From: Caballeronia udeis
GTDB taxonomy: Bacteria > Pseudomonadota > Gammaproteobacteria > Burkholderiales > Burkholderiaceae
Direction: 5' to 3'
Assembly (NCBI RefSeq): GCF_001544555.2
Contig: NZ_FCOK02000005.1
Location: 1 to 64,000, forward strand
DNA length: 64,000 nt
The notes beneath the pieces are model-generated. The model worked only from the letters and a program-made list of their open reading frames with translations, was not told the DNA's origin and searched no databases. Within the stretch, counting starts at the first letter, position 1; every line of letters begins with the position of its first letter. Positions 7,947 through 17,257 of the stretch are shown piece after piece. The translations under genes and the position numbers were made by a program.

Positions 7947-9305
7947 ATGAGCTTGCCCGGGAAATCCGCCGCCGCTAAACCCAAGGCACGTCAACCGTTC
8001 TACCGCGACCTGTCCTTCCAGGTACTGGCCGGTATGGCACTGGGCATTGTCACGGGTTACTGCTTCCCGAAGTTCGGCATCAATCTGCAGCCCGTCGGCG
8101 ACGCATTCATCCGCGTCATCCAGATGCTGATAGGGCCGATCATCTTCTGCACCGTGTGCAGCGGCATCGCGGGCGCCAACGACTTCAAGAAGGTTGGCCG
8201 CGTGGCGATCAAGGCGCTCGTCTATTTTGAAGTGGTGACCTCGCTCGCGCTGGTGCTGGGCCTCGTGGTCATCAACCTGCTCAAGCCGGGTGTCGGCATG
8301 AACGTGGACATGCACAGCGTGCACTCCGCCGCCGTCGATGCGTACGTCGAGCAAGCGCACCACGTCGTCACCACGAGCGGATTTCTGCTGAATGTGATTC
8401 CGCACACGGCGATCAGTGCATTCGCCGGCGGCGACGTGCTGCAGGTGCTTTTCTTCTCGGTGCTGTTTGCGTTTGGCCTGGCCGCAATCGGCGAGCGTGC
8501 ACAGCCGGCGTTAAAGCTGATCGATGCGGTATCAGGTTCGCTCTTCTGGATCATCGGCCTGACGATGAAGATCGCGCCGCTCGCCGCCTTCGGTGCGATC
8601 GCCTTCACTGTCAGCAAGTTCGGCTTCGGCACGCTGCTCTCGCTCGGCAAACTCGTCATCGAGTTCTACCTGACCTGCGCGCTCTTCATCTTGCTGATCC
8701 TCTGGCCGATCGCGAAGGTCAACGGCTTCAGTCTGCTGCGCCTGATGCGTTACATTGGTGCGGAACTGCTGCTCGTGATCGGCACGAGTTCGTCGGAGAC
8801 AGTTTTCCCGCAACTGATCGACAAGCTGGAACGGCTCGGCTGCGAAAAATCGGTGGTGGGTCTGGTCCTGCCGACAGCGTACTCGTTCAATCACGACGGC
8901 ACGTGCCTGTATTTCGCCGCAGCCGCCGTGTTTCTCGCTCAGGCCACCAACACGCCGATGACCTGGCACGACCAGGTGGTACTGCTCGCCGTCCTGCTGC
9001 TCACGTCCAAGGGCGCGGCCGGCGTGTCCGGCGCGGCAATTGCCGTGCTGGCAGCGACGCTTGCCGCATCGAACACGATTCCGGTCGAATCGATCGCCTT
9101 GATTCTCGGCATTCACAAGGCGATGTCCAGCGCATTCGTGTTCACAAACATAGTCGGCAATAGCGTGGCGACCATCGTGGTGGCGAACTGGGAAAAGGCG
9201 CTCGATCGCGTCGCGCTACGCCATGAACTGAAAACCGGCTTCAAGCAGGTGGACCCGCCGCCCGGGCGCCTCAGCCAGACGAGCAGCGCTCAGGCAGGAA
9301 ACTGA
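7947..9305 (+). CDS. DctA-like dicarboxylate:cation symporter, altered binding site
   Basis: A 452-residue sodium/proton-coupled transporter of the DAACS (DctA/GltP) family. Visible hallmarks are GTSSSE (residues 279-284), the NxDGT motif as FNHDGT (314-319), LTSKGAAGVSGAA (about 352-364) and TNIVGN (400-405). DctA proteins import succinate, fumarate and malate. Helix 8 reads ILGIHKAMSSAFVFTN where DctA normally reads ILGIDRFMSEARALTN. The arginine that contacts the substrate carboxylate (R397 in GltPh numbering) is therefore Phe397 here, and the preceding Asp is His390. This suggests a substrate other than a C4-dicarboxylate. AGGAGA precedes ATG 7947. Confidence 0.88.
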   Translation: MSLPGKSAAAKPKARQPFYRDLSFQVLAGMALGIVTGYCFPKFGINLQPVGDAFIRVIQMLIGPIIFCTVCSGIAGANDFKKVGRVAIKALVYFEVVTSLALVLGLVVINLLKPGVGMNVDMHSVHSAAVDAYVEQAHHVVTTSGFLLNVIPHTAISAFAGGDVLQVLFFSVLFAFGLAAIGERAQPALKLIDAVSGSLFWIIGLTMKIAPLAAFGAIAFTVSKFGFGTLLSLGKLVIEFYLTCALFILLILWPIAKVNGFSLLRLMRYIGAELLLVIGTSSSETVFPQLIDKLERLGCEKSVVGLVLPTAYSFNHDGTCLYFAAAAVFLAQATNTPMTWHDQVVLLAVLLLTSKGAAGVSGAAIAVLAATLAASNTIPVESIALILGIHKAMSSAFVFTNIVGNSVATIVVANWEKALDRVALRHELKTGFKQVDPPPGRLSQTSSAQAGN

Positions 9306-9475
9306 CAACAGATGCGCGGAGGCCGGCGGCGCAGACGAACGACCGTTGCCGCCTCGGCCCGAAGCCCATAACCGGAGTTTGAAAACAGTACATTTATTTA
9401 GTGATACGAAATTTATAGCTAGTCCCTGCCGTCACCGGGCGTTTCACCTATAAGACATTAAATCGGAGACATATT

Positions 9476-10516
9476 ATGAAAAAAAGGGTTTGGAGAACCA
9501 TTGGATTTGGATTGTCGGCTGCGGCCGGAACGCTGGGCGCAATGTCTGCACATGCGCAAACGAGCGTCCAGATATACGGTACGGTAGACGGCGGCATCCG
9601 TTACCAGACGAATACGGTAAAAGGCGGCGGCACCGTGCTCACGATGAATTCGAACGGCTACTACAGTTCGAACAAGCTCGGCTTCCTGGGGAAGGAAGAC
9701 CTGGGTGATGGCTGGAACGCGCACTTCCAGCTGGAGAACGGCTTCAACCTCGGCAACGGACAATACGACAACACCACCGGCATAGAATTCAACCGGCAGG
9801 CGTTCGTCGGCATCGGAAATTCGAAATACGGGTCGATCGACCTCGGGCGCCAGTACACAATTTCGCACGACATCATTGGTATCTACGATCCATTCGGTTT
9901 CCACTTCACGCCGATCCTGCCGTTGACCACTGCCTCGGACGGCACGCGTAACAATAACGACATCAAGTACAAGAACGTCTTTGGACCCTTGCTGTTCGAA
10001 GCAGACAATTCGCTCGGCGGCGTAGCCGGCGATTTCAGCAGCGGGGCGACGCGCTCAGTCGGCGCGAGTTATGACGCGGGCCCGGTGAGCTTCGGCGGCG
10101 TGTACGGGCATCGCAGCATACTGACCGGCACGACCTACATTGGCGATAGTTATTACATGGGCGGCGCCGGTTACCGGATCGGCCCGGTACGCGTGTCGGG
10201 CGGCTTCATGTCCGAGGATCTGCAGAATCCGGTGGGTCCGCACCAGGTGACCAACAACGCCTTCGGCGGTCTCGCCTGGACCATCACCCCGGCCATCGTT
10301 TTCGATGGCGGCTACTATCAGACCACTGTATCGAATGACAAGGCCAGCCGCCGCGGAATATCGATCATTTCGCTCGCGTATCTGCTGTCGAAGCGCACCA
10401 CGCTCTACAGCGAAGTCGATTACACGTCGTATAAGCACGCGGTAGTCAGCACCCTGAACCCGGCGGGCACGCCCAGTCAGACAGCCGTCACGGTTGGTAT
10501 CGACGTCCTGTTCTAG
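9476..10516 (+). CDS. Burkholderia-type outer-membrane porin
   Basis: A 346-residue porin with signal peptide (first 26 residues, ending AHA) and the typical start of the mature chain, TSVQIYGTVDGGIRYQ, then SNKLGFLGKEDLGDGWNAHFQLENGFN and the terminal phenylalanine (GIDVLF) recognised by the Bam machinery. GGAGAC at 9466-9471 marks the ribosome site. As the last gene of the island from 6069 it probably admits the island's substrate through the outer membrane. The 170-base gap to the symporter contains an AT-rich stretch (about 9380-9420) that may be a separate promoter. Confidence 0.92.
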   Translation: MKKRVWRTIGFGLSAAAGTLGAMSAHAQTSVQIYGTVDGGIRYQTNTVKGGGTVLTMNSNGYYSSNKLGFLGKEDLGDGWNAHFQLENGFNLGNGQYDNTTGIEFNRQAFVGIGNSKYGSIDLGRQYTISHDIIGIYDPFGFHFTPILPLTTASDGTRNNNDIKYKNVFGPLLFEADNSLGGVAGDFSSGATRSVGASYDAGPVSFGGVYGHRSILTGTTYIGDSYYMGGAGYRIGPVRVSGGFMSEDLQNPVGPHQVTNNAFGGLAWTITPAIVFDGGYYQTTVSNDKASRRGISIISLAYLLSKRTTLYSEVDYTSYKHAVVSTLNPAGTPSQTAVTVGIDVLF

Positions 10517-10685
10517 TACGTTAGGCTCGTACCCGGGAGCTACGCCACCCAGTGCTCGGGTCTTTACAAAACGGCTAACCCATCCGCAAATACGATACAG
10601 AGACCGCGCGCGGCGTCGCGAATCCTTTCGAACCAACGTTTTGAAGTTGACAAAGCCGGCGGGGTTGCCGGGGCGAGACACCGCG

Positions 10686-12677
10686 TTAGATCCTGACGAC
10701 CGATTGCAGGATCTCAACTCCCATGGCCTCAAGCACCAGATACTTCGGCGCGGCAAGCTGACTCAGCACGCTTAGATAATCACCCTCCGGCAGTTCAACG
10801 ACCTGCTCGCTCCTGGTCAGGTTGAGCACGAACAAAAGACGTCGCTCGCCGTCAGTCCGAGCGGAAACTTCGACTCCCGCCGGGAGATGCGGCATCAACG
10901 GGACATTCAGGCCGGTCAAAATCCCCTCAAACCACGCCTTGTACCCGTCGTCCTTAAGCACCGTGCCAAGATAGTAGGTCTCCCCCTTGCCGAAGCGGTT
11001 TCTCGTCACGGCTGAGCGGCCCGCAAAGAACTCGCTCGCGTATGTGCCCACTGTTCCGGCCGTAGTCGGTGTGAGGACATCGCACCACTGCGCGCATTCG
11101 AACGTACTGTCTTCAGCGAGCGAGACGAACTGCGTGTCATGACCCACCGGGTCATACTCATCGACCAGCACGCCGGCAAGCTCGCTCAATGGTCCGGGAA
11201 GCTGCGTCGGCAGACACACGTTATTCATGTTCTTGACGCCGGTCCGGGACGTCAGGATCAGCGTTCCACCTCCCGCAACGTAGTCGGTCAGCGTCTTGAC
11301 GATGGCGTCGTTGACAAGAAACAGGAACGGCGCTACGACCAGCTTGTATTGATGGATATCGGAGGTCCAGTTGATCACATCGGTACCGACACCAAGCCGG
11401 AGGAAAGCCCGATGTATTTGCTTGAGGTTGGCCAGATATTCGAATCCGTCGGACTGCGGCTGAATCGTCAGTGCATTGAGCTGATCGTGCGAGAACAGGA
11501 TCGCGACGTCATTGACCACGGTCGTTCCATCCAGCAGAGGCGACAACCGTCGTGCTTCTTCGCTGAAGCGGGCGAACTCGTCGAAGCGCCGCCCCGGTTT
11601 GCCATGATGATCGTGCAATCCATGCCAGAACTGTTCGGCGCCAATGCGAGCGGTCCGCCATCGAAACTGAACGATCGCATCAGCCCCACGCGAAACACTT
11701 TGCCACGCGTGCGCGCGGATCATCCCCGGATAGGGCGTTCGCGACATGGGATGCCAGCAACCCGGCGTGCCGCTCAATTGCTCCATCACCCAGAAGTTCT
11801 TTTGTTTCAGGCCGCGCGTGAGATCGAGCGTAAGGGCGCCGTGATAGACGCGCGACTTGCTGTCGTTGGCGAGATCGGTGCTCGGGTAATAATCGACCGA
11901 TGCGAAATCCATGCTGTCGAACAGGTCGTAGTAGTCGTTGACGACCGGATAACCCCACAGGTTATGCGTGATGAACTGCCTGCTGCAATTTTCCCGAATG
12001 ATGCGCGCCTGGAAGCGGTTGAAATCTGCCACGGAGTCCGAACAAAATCGCTTGTAATCTAGCAGATAGGACGGGTTCATATGAGGTGAGCCGCCCAGCG
12101 GCGTGCTCACCTGGGACCAGTCGCTGTACTCGCCGCTCCAAACAACCGTGCCCCATGCCCGGTTCATCGTTTCGAGGTTGCCGTATTTCTTCTGCAGCCA
12201 AAGACGAAAGTCGCTGATGGCGGCGTCGCTGTGACTGTCGTTGCCGATCATCTCGTTGTCGGTTTGCCATCCAATGACGTGCGGATTCTTGCCGTAGTGC
12301 CCCGCCATTTTTTCAACAATGATCTGCGTGTACCGGCGCAACGACGGACTGTTGTAGCAGCGATGCAAGCGCACGCCGGGATAGACCGGCTGACGCTTGT
12401 TGTCCAGCGGCAGGACGTCCGGACATTTCGCTACCAGCCAATTAGGCGGCGTCGCGGTGGGCGTACCGATAACCACCTGGATGTCATGCTGTCCGAGCGT
12501 ATCGATAGCATCATCGAGCCACGCAAAGTCGAATTGCCCTTCAGTTGGCTCCAGACGTGACCAAGCGAATTCTGCAAGCCGCACGAGCGTGATGCCTGCG
12601 GCTTGCATGCGCGCTGCATCCTCTTCCCAGATCGCCCGCTCCCAATGCTCCGGATAGTAATCAACACCGACCTTCAT
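10686..12677 (-). CDS. GH42 beta-galactosidase
   Basis: A 663-residue glycoside hydrolase of family 42. The start MKVGVDYYPEHW is typical, the acid/base Glu142 lies in GWQTDNEM, and the nucleophile Glu299 in FWVMEQLSGTPGCW. A trimerisation domain (about residues 390-600) and a small C-terminal domain follow. There is no signal peptide, so it acts in the cytoplasm on galactosides imported by the adjacent ABC transporter. AGGAAA precedes ATG 12677; the frame extends upstream to 12938 but overlaps the permease gene. An 8-bp AAACGTTT palindrome sits at its ribosome site (12678-12685). The physiological galactoside is unknown, with plant arabinogalactan fragments likely. Confidence 0.92.
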   Translation of the reverse strand: MKVGVDYYPEHWERAIWEEDAARMQAAGITLVRLAEFAWSRLEPTEGQFDFAWLDDAIDTLGQHDIQVVIGTPTATPPNWLVAKCPDVLPLDNKRQPVYPGVRLHRCYNSPSLRRYTQIIVEKMAGHYGKNPHVIGWQTDNEMIGNDSHSDAAISDFRLWLQKKYGNLETMNRAWGTVVWSGEYSDWSQVSTPLGGSPHMNPSYLLDYKRFCSDSVADFNRFQARIIRENCSRQFITHNLWGYPVVNDYYDLFDSMDFASVDYYPSTDLANDSKSRVYHGALTLDLTRGLKQKNFWVMEQLSGTPGCWHPMSRTPYPGMIRAHAWQSVSRGADAIVQFRWRTARIGAEQFWHGLHDHHGKPGRRFDEFARFSEEARRLSPLLDGTTVVNDVAILFSHDQLNALTIQPQSDGFEYLANLKQIHRAFLRLGVGTDVINWTSDIHQYKLVVAPFLFLVNDAIVKTLTDYVAGGGTLILTSRTGVKNMNNVCLPTQLPGPLSELAGVLVDEYDPVGHDTQFVSLAEDSTFECAQWCDVLTPTTAGTVGTYASEFFAGRSAVTRNRFGKGETYYLGTVLKDDGYKAWFEGILTGLNVPLMPHLPAGVEVSARTDGERRLLFVLNLTRSEQVVELPEGDYLSVLSQLAAPKYLVLEAMGVEILQSVVRI

Positions 12678-12748
12678 AAACGTTTCCTGGTTTGAATGAT
12701 GAATGACAAGTGCCGGACGCAAACACACCCGGCCCGCAGTGGAGGAAT

Positions 12749-13600
12749 TCAGCCCTTGGTAGCGCCGAACGTGAGTCCCGTTACAAAGTGCTTTTGCATC
12801 GCGAAGAAGATCGCGACGGACGGCAGCGCTGCCAGCAACGAACCTGCCGAGACGAGGTTCCAGGAAGTGGTCCACTGCCCTTTCAACGCAGCGACCCCGA
12901 CCGTCAGCGGCGCCGCGTCGTCGCCCTGTGTGAGACACAACGCCCAGAAATAGTCATTCCACACGAACGTGAAGACGAGGACTGCGAGCGCGGCAAGCGC
13001 GGGCCGGATCAACGGCAGCACGATCTTGTAGAACAGTTGCCATTCCGTGGCGCCTTCCACCCGGGCCGCTTCCACGAGTTCGTATGGCAACTCCTTGATG
13101 AAATTGCGCAAAAACAAAGTGCAAAAGCCCGTCTGAAAAGAAAGATGAAACAGGATGAGCCCGCCGACCGTGTTGAATAGTCCGAGCTTCAAAGTCAGAT
13201 CGCGTACCGGGATCATCAGAATCTGGATCGGCACGAAGTTGCCCGCGACGAAGGTGGCCAGGACGGCCGCGCTGCCTTTGAACGGATAGGTAGCCAAAGC
13301 GAAACCGGCCATGGCGGAAAGTACAATCGCACCGAACACCGACGGGAACGTAATGAGGCAACTGTTCCACGCGTAGTGGAGCATCGGCGAATCGACCAGC
13401 ACGGTCCGGTAGTTCTGGAACGCGGCGAACTCGTGCGGCCACCCCCAGTAGTTGCCCTGCATCAATTCATCGGAGGAGCGGATGGAAGTGAGCAGCACGG
13501 CCAACAAGGGCAACAGCCAGATGATCAGGGCGACGGGTAAGGAAATTTTGTACAGCACCCGGTTTGATGGTTTCCAGCTGGCGACGGGTAAGGGATACAT
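12749..13600 (-). CDS. Carbohydrate ABC transporter permease (MalG/LacG type)
   Basis: A 283-residue inner-membrane permease with six helices and the EAA loop that docks the ATPase (LVEAARVEGATEWQLFYKIVLPLIRPALAAL, starting about residue 181). The CUT1 class of permeases imports oligosaccharides. AGGAGC upstream of ATG 13600 decides the start; the longer frame to 13885 overlaps the partner permease. It follows that permease by 14 bases and precedes the beta-galactosidase by 71 bases. Confidence 0.9.
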   Translation of the reverse strand: MYPLPVASWKPSNRVLYKISLPVALIIWLLPLLAVLLTSIRSSDELMQGNYWGWPHEFAAFQNYRTVLVDSPMLHYAWNSCLITFPSVFGAIVLSAMAGFALATYPFKGSAAVLATFVAGNFVPIQILMIPVRDLTLKLGLFNTVGGLILFHLSFQTGFCTLFLRNFIKELPYELVEAARVEGATEWQLFYKIVLPLIRPALAALAVLVFTFVWNDYFWALCLTQGDDAAPLTVGVAALKGQWTTSWNLVSAGSLLAALPSVAIFFAMQKHFVTGLTFGATKG

Positions 13601-13614
13601 GGGATGCTCCTGAA

Positions 13615-14490
13615 TCAGTTGTCCGAGCGAAGCAAGCGCCGCAACTGATAGACGATGAAGACCAGCATGATGAGGAACAGCACGACCGCGATCGCGGCTG
13701 AGTAGCCGTAACGGAAGTACTTGATTGCCTGGTCGTACATGAAGTAAGCAAGGACGGTCGAACTGTCGAAGGGCCCGCCGCCCGTCATGACGGAAATCAG
13801 GTCGAAGCTCCGTAACGCCCCTATGACGGTCAGCGTGATCGCCATGAAGGTCGCCGGGCGCAACTGGGGCAGCACCACGTGCCAAAGCAGGGTCCAGCCA
13901 CGGGCGCCTTCCAGCCGTCCGGCCTCGATGACCTCGGGATTGATCCCGGTCAGGCTCGTCAGGAACAGGATCATGCAGAACGGAATCTGCACCCAGAGCG
14001 CGGCAACAATAATCCCGGGCGTGGCCATATGCTCGTCGCCGAGCACGGGTACACCGTGCCCGATCAGTACCTTCAGCAAACCGAACGAGGGGTCGTAGAA
14101 CCAGCTGAAGACAAGCCCGATGACAACACCCGACACAACGAACGGCGCAAAGAACAATGACTTTACTATCCGGATGCCGCGTACCTTCTGATTCAAATAA
14201 AGCGCAAGCAGCAATCCGATTGGCGGCGCCAGCAACAGCAGGACGAGCCAGATAACGTTGTTAAGCAACGCCGTGGAGAACGTGTCGGAGTGCAGCAATT
14301 CGCGGTAGTTCGCGAGCCCCACAAAGGTTCTCGCTCCTACCCCATCCCAATCGTAAAAACTCAGCACGATGCTGCTGAAGATCGGGTAGATCACATAGAT
14401 CAAGAACATCGCACAAGCGGGCGCGAGGAACAGCAGCGCCGCGCGCCGGCGGCGGCGCGCGAGTGGAGACGCACTGATGGATGCGGACAT
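13615..14490 (-). CDS. Carbohydrate ABC transporter permease (MalF/LacF type)
   Basis: A 291-residue inner-membrane permease: Arg-rich N terminus (ARRRRRAALLFLAPA), six helices and the EAA loop VIEAGRLEGARGWTLLWHVVLPQLRPATF at about residue 182. It pairs with the permease at 12749-13600. The 98 bases separating it from the binding-protein gene contain a TAAACGTTGA motif (14532-14541) resembling the operator upstream of the ATPase gene. Confidence 0.9.
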   Translation of the reverse strand: MSASISASPLARRRRRAALLFLAPACAMFLIYVIYPIFSSIVLSFYDWDGVGARTFVGLANYRELLHSDTFSTALLNNVIWLVLLLLAPPIGLLLALYLNQKVRGIRIVKSLFFAPFVVSGVVIGLVFSWFYDPSFGLLKVLIGHGVPVLGDEHMATPGIIVAALWVQIPFCMILFLTSLTGINPEVIEAGRLEGARGWTLLWHVVLPQLRPATFMAITLTVIGALRSFDLISVMTGGGPFDSSTVLAYFMYDQAIKYFRYGYSAAIAVVLFLIMLVFIVYQLRRLLRSDN

Positions 14491-14531
14491 GACGAAGCTC
14501 GGTAATGCGCGCCGAGGCGCGCTACATTGGC

Positions 14532-14541
14532 TAAACGTTGA
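14532..14541. promoter_or_regulatory. Possible secondary LacI-type operator
   Basis: TAAACGTTGA shares the AACGTT core of the 12-bp palindrome at 17013-17024 and lies just upstream of the first permease gene. The match is short and could be chance. Confidence 0.3.
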
Positions 14542-14588
14542 TTAAGCGATCCCCTTCCCGGTGCGCAACGGCGCCAGGTAGTCGCGTA

Positions 14589-15821
14589 TCATTTTTTGTA
14601 GATACGCAAGCGCGTCTCTTCGAGGTGCGCCAGTACCTGATCGAGCTTGGACGGGTCGCTGAAGAACCGCTGCATGCCCTTCATGCCTTCGTCTGCCATT
14701 TCCTTGGTCATGTCGCGATCGTAGAACTGGGCAATGCCGCCTTTGGTATTCGACAGGATCTCGAACCCCTTCTTGGTAAACGGATCGTCCGACACCGTCG
14801 CTTGATTGTTGGCCGGCAACGACCCGAATGCCTTGGCAAGACGTCCTTCGATCTCGGGCGTACCGACAAACGCGATGAAGCGTCGTGCATCAGCTTTATT
14901 CTTCGCTTTAGCTGGAATGTTGAGGCAGTCCGCAGAGCCATCTTCAGCCACAGGAATCTTGGGGTCGACAACCGGGAACTGGAAATATCCCGTCTCCGTC
15001 TTGACCGTATCGGGCAGGCCGGCGGAGATGAACGAGCCCATCAGCATCATTGCCGCCTGCCCCTGAATCAGCAGGGGTTGAGCGGAATCGAGCGTGTAGG
15101 AAAGCCCATTATCGACAAAATATTTGTTGTCGATCAGCACCTTCCACGCTTCGTACACCTTTTTAACGCGCGCATCGGTATAAGGGATTTTTCCGTCCAT
15201 GAGTTGCATATGAAATGCATAGCCGTTGATGCGCAGATCGAGGTAGTCAAACCAGGCGGCGAGCGGCCACGAATCGCGCCCGCCAACGGCGATCGGAGCA
15301 ATGCCGGCCGCTTTGAGCTTCTTGCAGTCGTCGAGGAATTCAGCCCACGTCTTGGGCTCACCCTGAATCCCCGCCTTCGCGAACAGGTCCTTTCTGTAGA
15401 AAACACCCCAGGAGAAGTAGTCCGTCGGCAATGCGTACTGTTTGCCTTGATACGACGAAGGTTCTTTCAGGGAGGCAAAGCTCGTATTCCAGCCGTTCTT
15501 TTGCCAGTCCGGTGAGAGGTCCTCCAGCAAGCCGCGCTCGACGTAGTAACGCATCCGCTCGCCTTCACGCCACCTGACAATATCCGGCGCCTCGGAAATC
15601 AGCCAGCCGGGCAACTGGACCTTGTAGGCCTCTTCCTCGATGTAGGCTATCTTGACCTTGACGTCAGGATTGGCCTTTTCGAATTCGGCTACCGTGGTCT
15701 CCCAGAATGCGCGCTGATTCGCCCCTTTGAACGCCATATTGATAGTCAGCGTACCGGCATGAACGGTGGCGGCGAAGCTCAGTGCTGCGCAAAGCAACGA
15801 CAAGCGGAATCGGTTTTTCAT
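14589..15821 (-). CDS. Sugar ABC transporter substrate-binding protein
   Basis: A 410-residue periplasmic binding protein of the family-1 extracellular solute-binding type. It has a signal peptide (MKNRFRLSLLCAALSFAATVHA), then TLTINMAFKGANQRAFWETTVAEFEKANPDVKVK, the common start of oligosaccharide-binding proteins. AGGAGAC immediately before ATG 15821 fixes the start. It lies 31 bases downstream of the ATPase gene. Family and context indicate a galactoside ligand. Confidence 0.92.
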   Translation of the reverse strand: MKNRFRLSLLCAALSFAATVHAGTLTINMAFKGANQRAFWETTVAEFEKANPDVKVKIAYIEEEAYKVQLPGWLISEAPDIVRWREGERMRYYVERGLLEDLSPDWQKNGWNTSFASLKEPSSYQGKQYALPTDYFSWGVFYRKDLFAKAGIQGEPKTWAEFLDDCKKLKAAGIAPIAVGGRDSWPLAAWFDYLDLRINGYAFHMQLMDGKIPYTDARVKKVYEAWKVLIDNKYFVDNGLSYTLDSAQPLLIQGQAAMMLMGSFISAGLPDTVKTETGYFQFPVVDPKIPVAEDGSADCLNIPAKAKNKADARRFIAFVGTPEIEGRLAKAFGSLPANNQATVSDDPFTKKGFEILSNTKGGIAQFYDRDMTKEMADEGMKGMQRFFSDPSKLDQVLAHLEETRLRIYKK

Positions 15822-15852
15822 GATTTGTCTCCTGATGTTTATATGAGCCCGC

Positions 15853-16992
15853 TCAGACGGCGTGGCCTTCTTCGGTAAAGAGGTGGCACGAAGCGGGGTC
15901 CGGTGCAAGGTGAATCACTTCGCCGGAACGCAACAGCGTATTGCCCTGCAGCTTGACCAGAAGCGTGGCGCCGCCCGCCTCATTGCAATGGAGATAACTT
16001 TGCTCGCCAAGCCGCTCGACGAGCGACACGGTGCGAGTCAGTTTCGAGCGAGCGCGTCCCAGCTCATCCCCTTCCGGCTCGCCCGAAGCGAGCAGCGTGA
16101 TGTGCTCCGGCCGCACGCCAAGCGTCACCGCCTGTCCGGGCGTCAGGCGCGCGCCTGTCCGCTTGACCCGGACGTCTTCGCGGGACGCCCCGAGCGTTAC
16201 GGTCGTGCTCCCCTCTTCTGACTTGCTGACTGTCGCCGGCAGGAAATTCATCTGGGGCGAGCCGATGAAACCCGCTACAAAGCGGCTGTTCGGCCGCAGA
16301 TACAGATCCATCGGCGTGCCAACCTGGGCGATGCTTCCAGATGCCGACGCGTCCCGGCTGACATTGAGCAATACGATCTTGTCGGCCAGGGTCATGGCTT
16401 CAACCTGGTCGTGCGTCACATAGACGGTGCTCGCCTCACTGAAGCGGCGATGGATCCGCGCAATTTCGACACGAGTCTGGCCGCGCAAGGTCGCATCGAG
16501 ATTCGAAAGGGGTTCGTCGAACAGGAAGACACCCGGCTCGCGCACAATAGCCCGGCCAATCGCCGCGCGCTGCCGCTGACCGCCGGACAACGCCGCGGGC
16601 TTGCGATTCAGCAAGGGTCCGAGCTCCAGGATCTTCGCTGCTTCCTGTACCTTGCGCTCTACCTCCGGCGCCGGCAGCTTGGCCAGCCTTAGCCCAAAGC
16701 TCATGTTCTCGGCGACCGTCATGTGCGGGAACAAGGCATAGCTTTGAAACACCATCGCTACGCCGCGTTTTGCCGGCGGTACGGTGTTCACGACGCGGCC
16801 GCCGATCGAAATCTCTCCGGCGCTTGGGTCCTCCAACCCGGCAATAATGCGCAGCAGAGTGGATTTTCCGCAGCCGGACGGTCCAAGGAAGACGCAGAAC
16901 TCGTCCCGCGCAATCTCGAGATTTACATCCCGAAGCACCGGCGCATGCTCTCCGAACGCCTTCGAGATGCCCTGCAAAGATATCGCTGCCAC
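15853..16992 (-). CDS. Sugar ABC transporter ATP-binding protein (MalK/UgpC type)
   Basis: A 379-residue ATPase with Walker A GPSGCGKST (about residue 37), Q-loop VFQSYALFPHM, signature LSGGQRQRAAIGRA, Walker B VFLFDEPLSNLDA and switch VTHDQVEAM. From about residue 240 a regulatory OB-fold domain follows, as in MalK. It is the first gene of the operon, with the 12-bp palindrome 17013-17024 immediately upstream, so ATPase, binding protein, permeases and GH42 probably form one LacI-controlled transcript. Confidence 0.93.
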   Translation of the reverse strand: MAAISLQGISKAFGEHAPVLRDVNLEIARDEFCVFLGPSGCGKSTLLRIIAGLEDPSAGEISIGGRVVNTVPPAKRGVAMVFQSYALFPHMTVAENMSFGLRLAKLPAPEVERKVQEAAKILELGPLLNRKPAALSGGQRQRAAIGRAIVREPGVFLFDEPLSNLDATLRGQTRVEIARIHRRFSEASTVYVTHDQVEAMTLADKIVLLNVSRDASASGSIAQVGTPMDLYLRPNSRFVAGFIGSPQMNFLPATVSKSEEGSTTVTLGASREDVRVKRTGARLTPGQAVTLGVRPEHITLLASGEPEGDELGRARSKLTRTVSLVERLGEQSYLHCNEAGGATLLVKLQGNTLLRSGEVIHLAPDPASCHLFTEEGHAV

Positions 16993-17012
16993 CGCGTCTC
17001 CGATTTTTTTGG

Positions 17013-17024
17013 TTTAACGTTAAA
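17013..17024. promoter_or_regulatory. LacI-family operator candidate (perfect palindrome)
   Basis: TTTAACGTTAAA is a perfect 12-bp palindrome with the central CG typical of LacI-family operators. It lies 20 bases upstream of the ATPase start and in the divergent region shared with the LacI-type gene at 17258. A second palindrome, GTTGATCAAC, lies at 17065-17074. Confidence 0.65.
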
Positions 17025-17257
17025 TCAACTTTCGCTAAAAATACGGCCGGGGGCCGTCAGAAATGTTGATCAACGTGGTTGTGCAGATGGAAATTAGCAG
17101 CGTGCGGTACGATTGGCAAGAATTTTTTTAGCACAATAGGTTCCGTCGGCCAACCGAAAGCGTTGGTAACATCAACGTCTGGTACGGCATTAGAGGTAAC
17201 CGTAAGCGATGTTCACTGCAGATTTCGGGAAATGGAATGGTTAAGCGGGAAAGGTTG

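Noticed and set aside
10635-10640. A further AACGTT copy as an operator of the galactoside locus
   Set aside because: It lies downstream of the GH42 gene with no symmetry beyond the hexamer, and one such hexamer is expected every few kilobases by chance.
11139-12062. A 307-codon plus-strand frame inside the GH42 gene
   Set aside because: Antisense shadow of a gene with both catalytic glutamates in place.
14538-15515. A 325-codon plus-strand frame opposite the sugar-binding protein
   Set aside because: The minus frame has a signal peptide and a clear family-1 binding-protein start.
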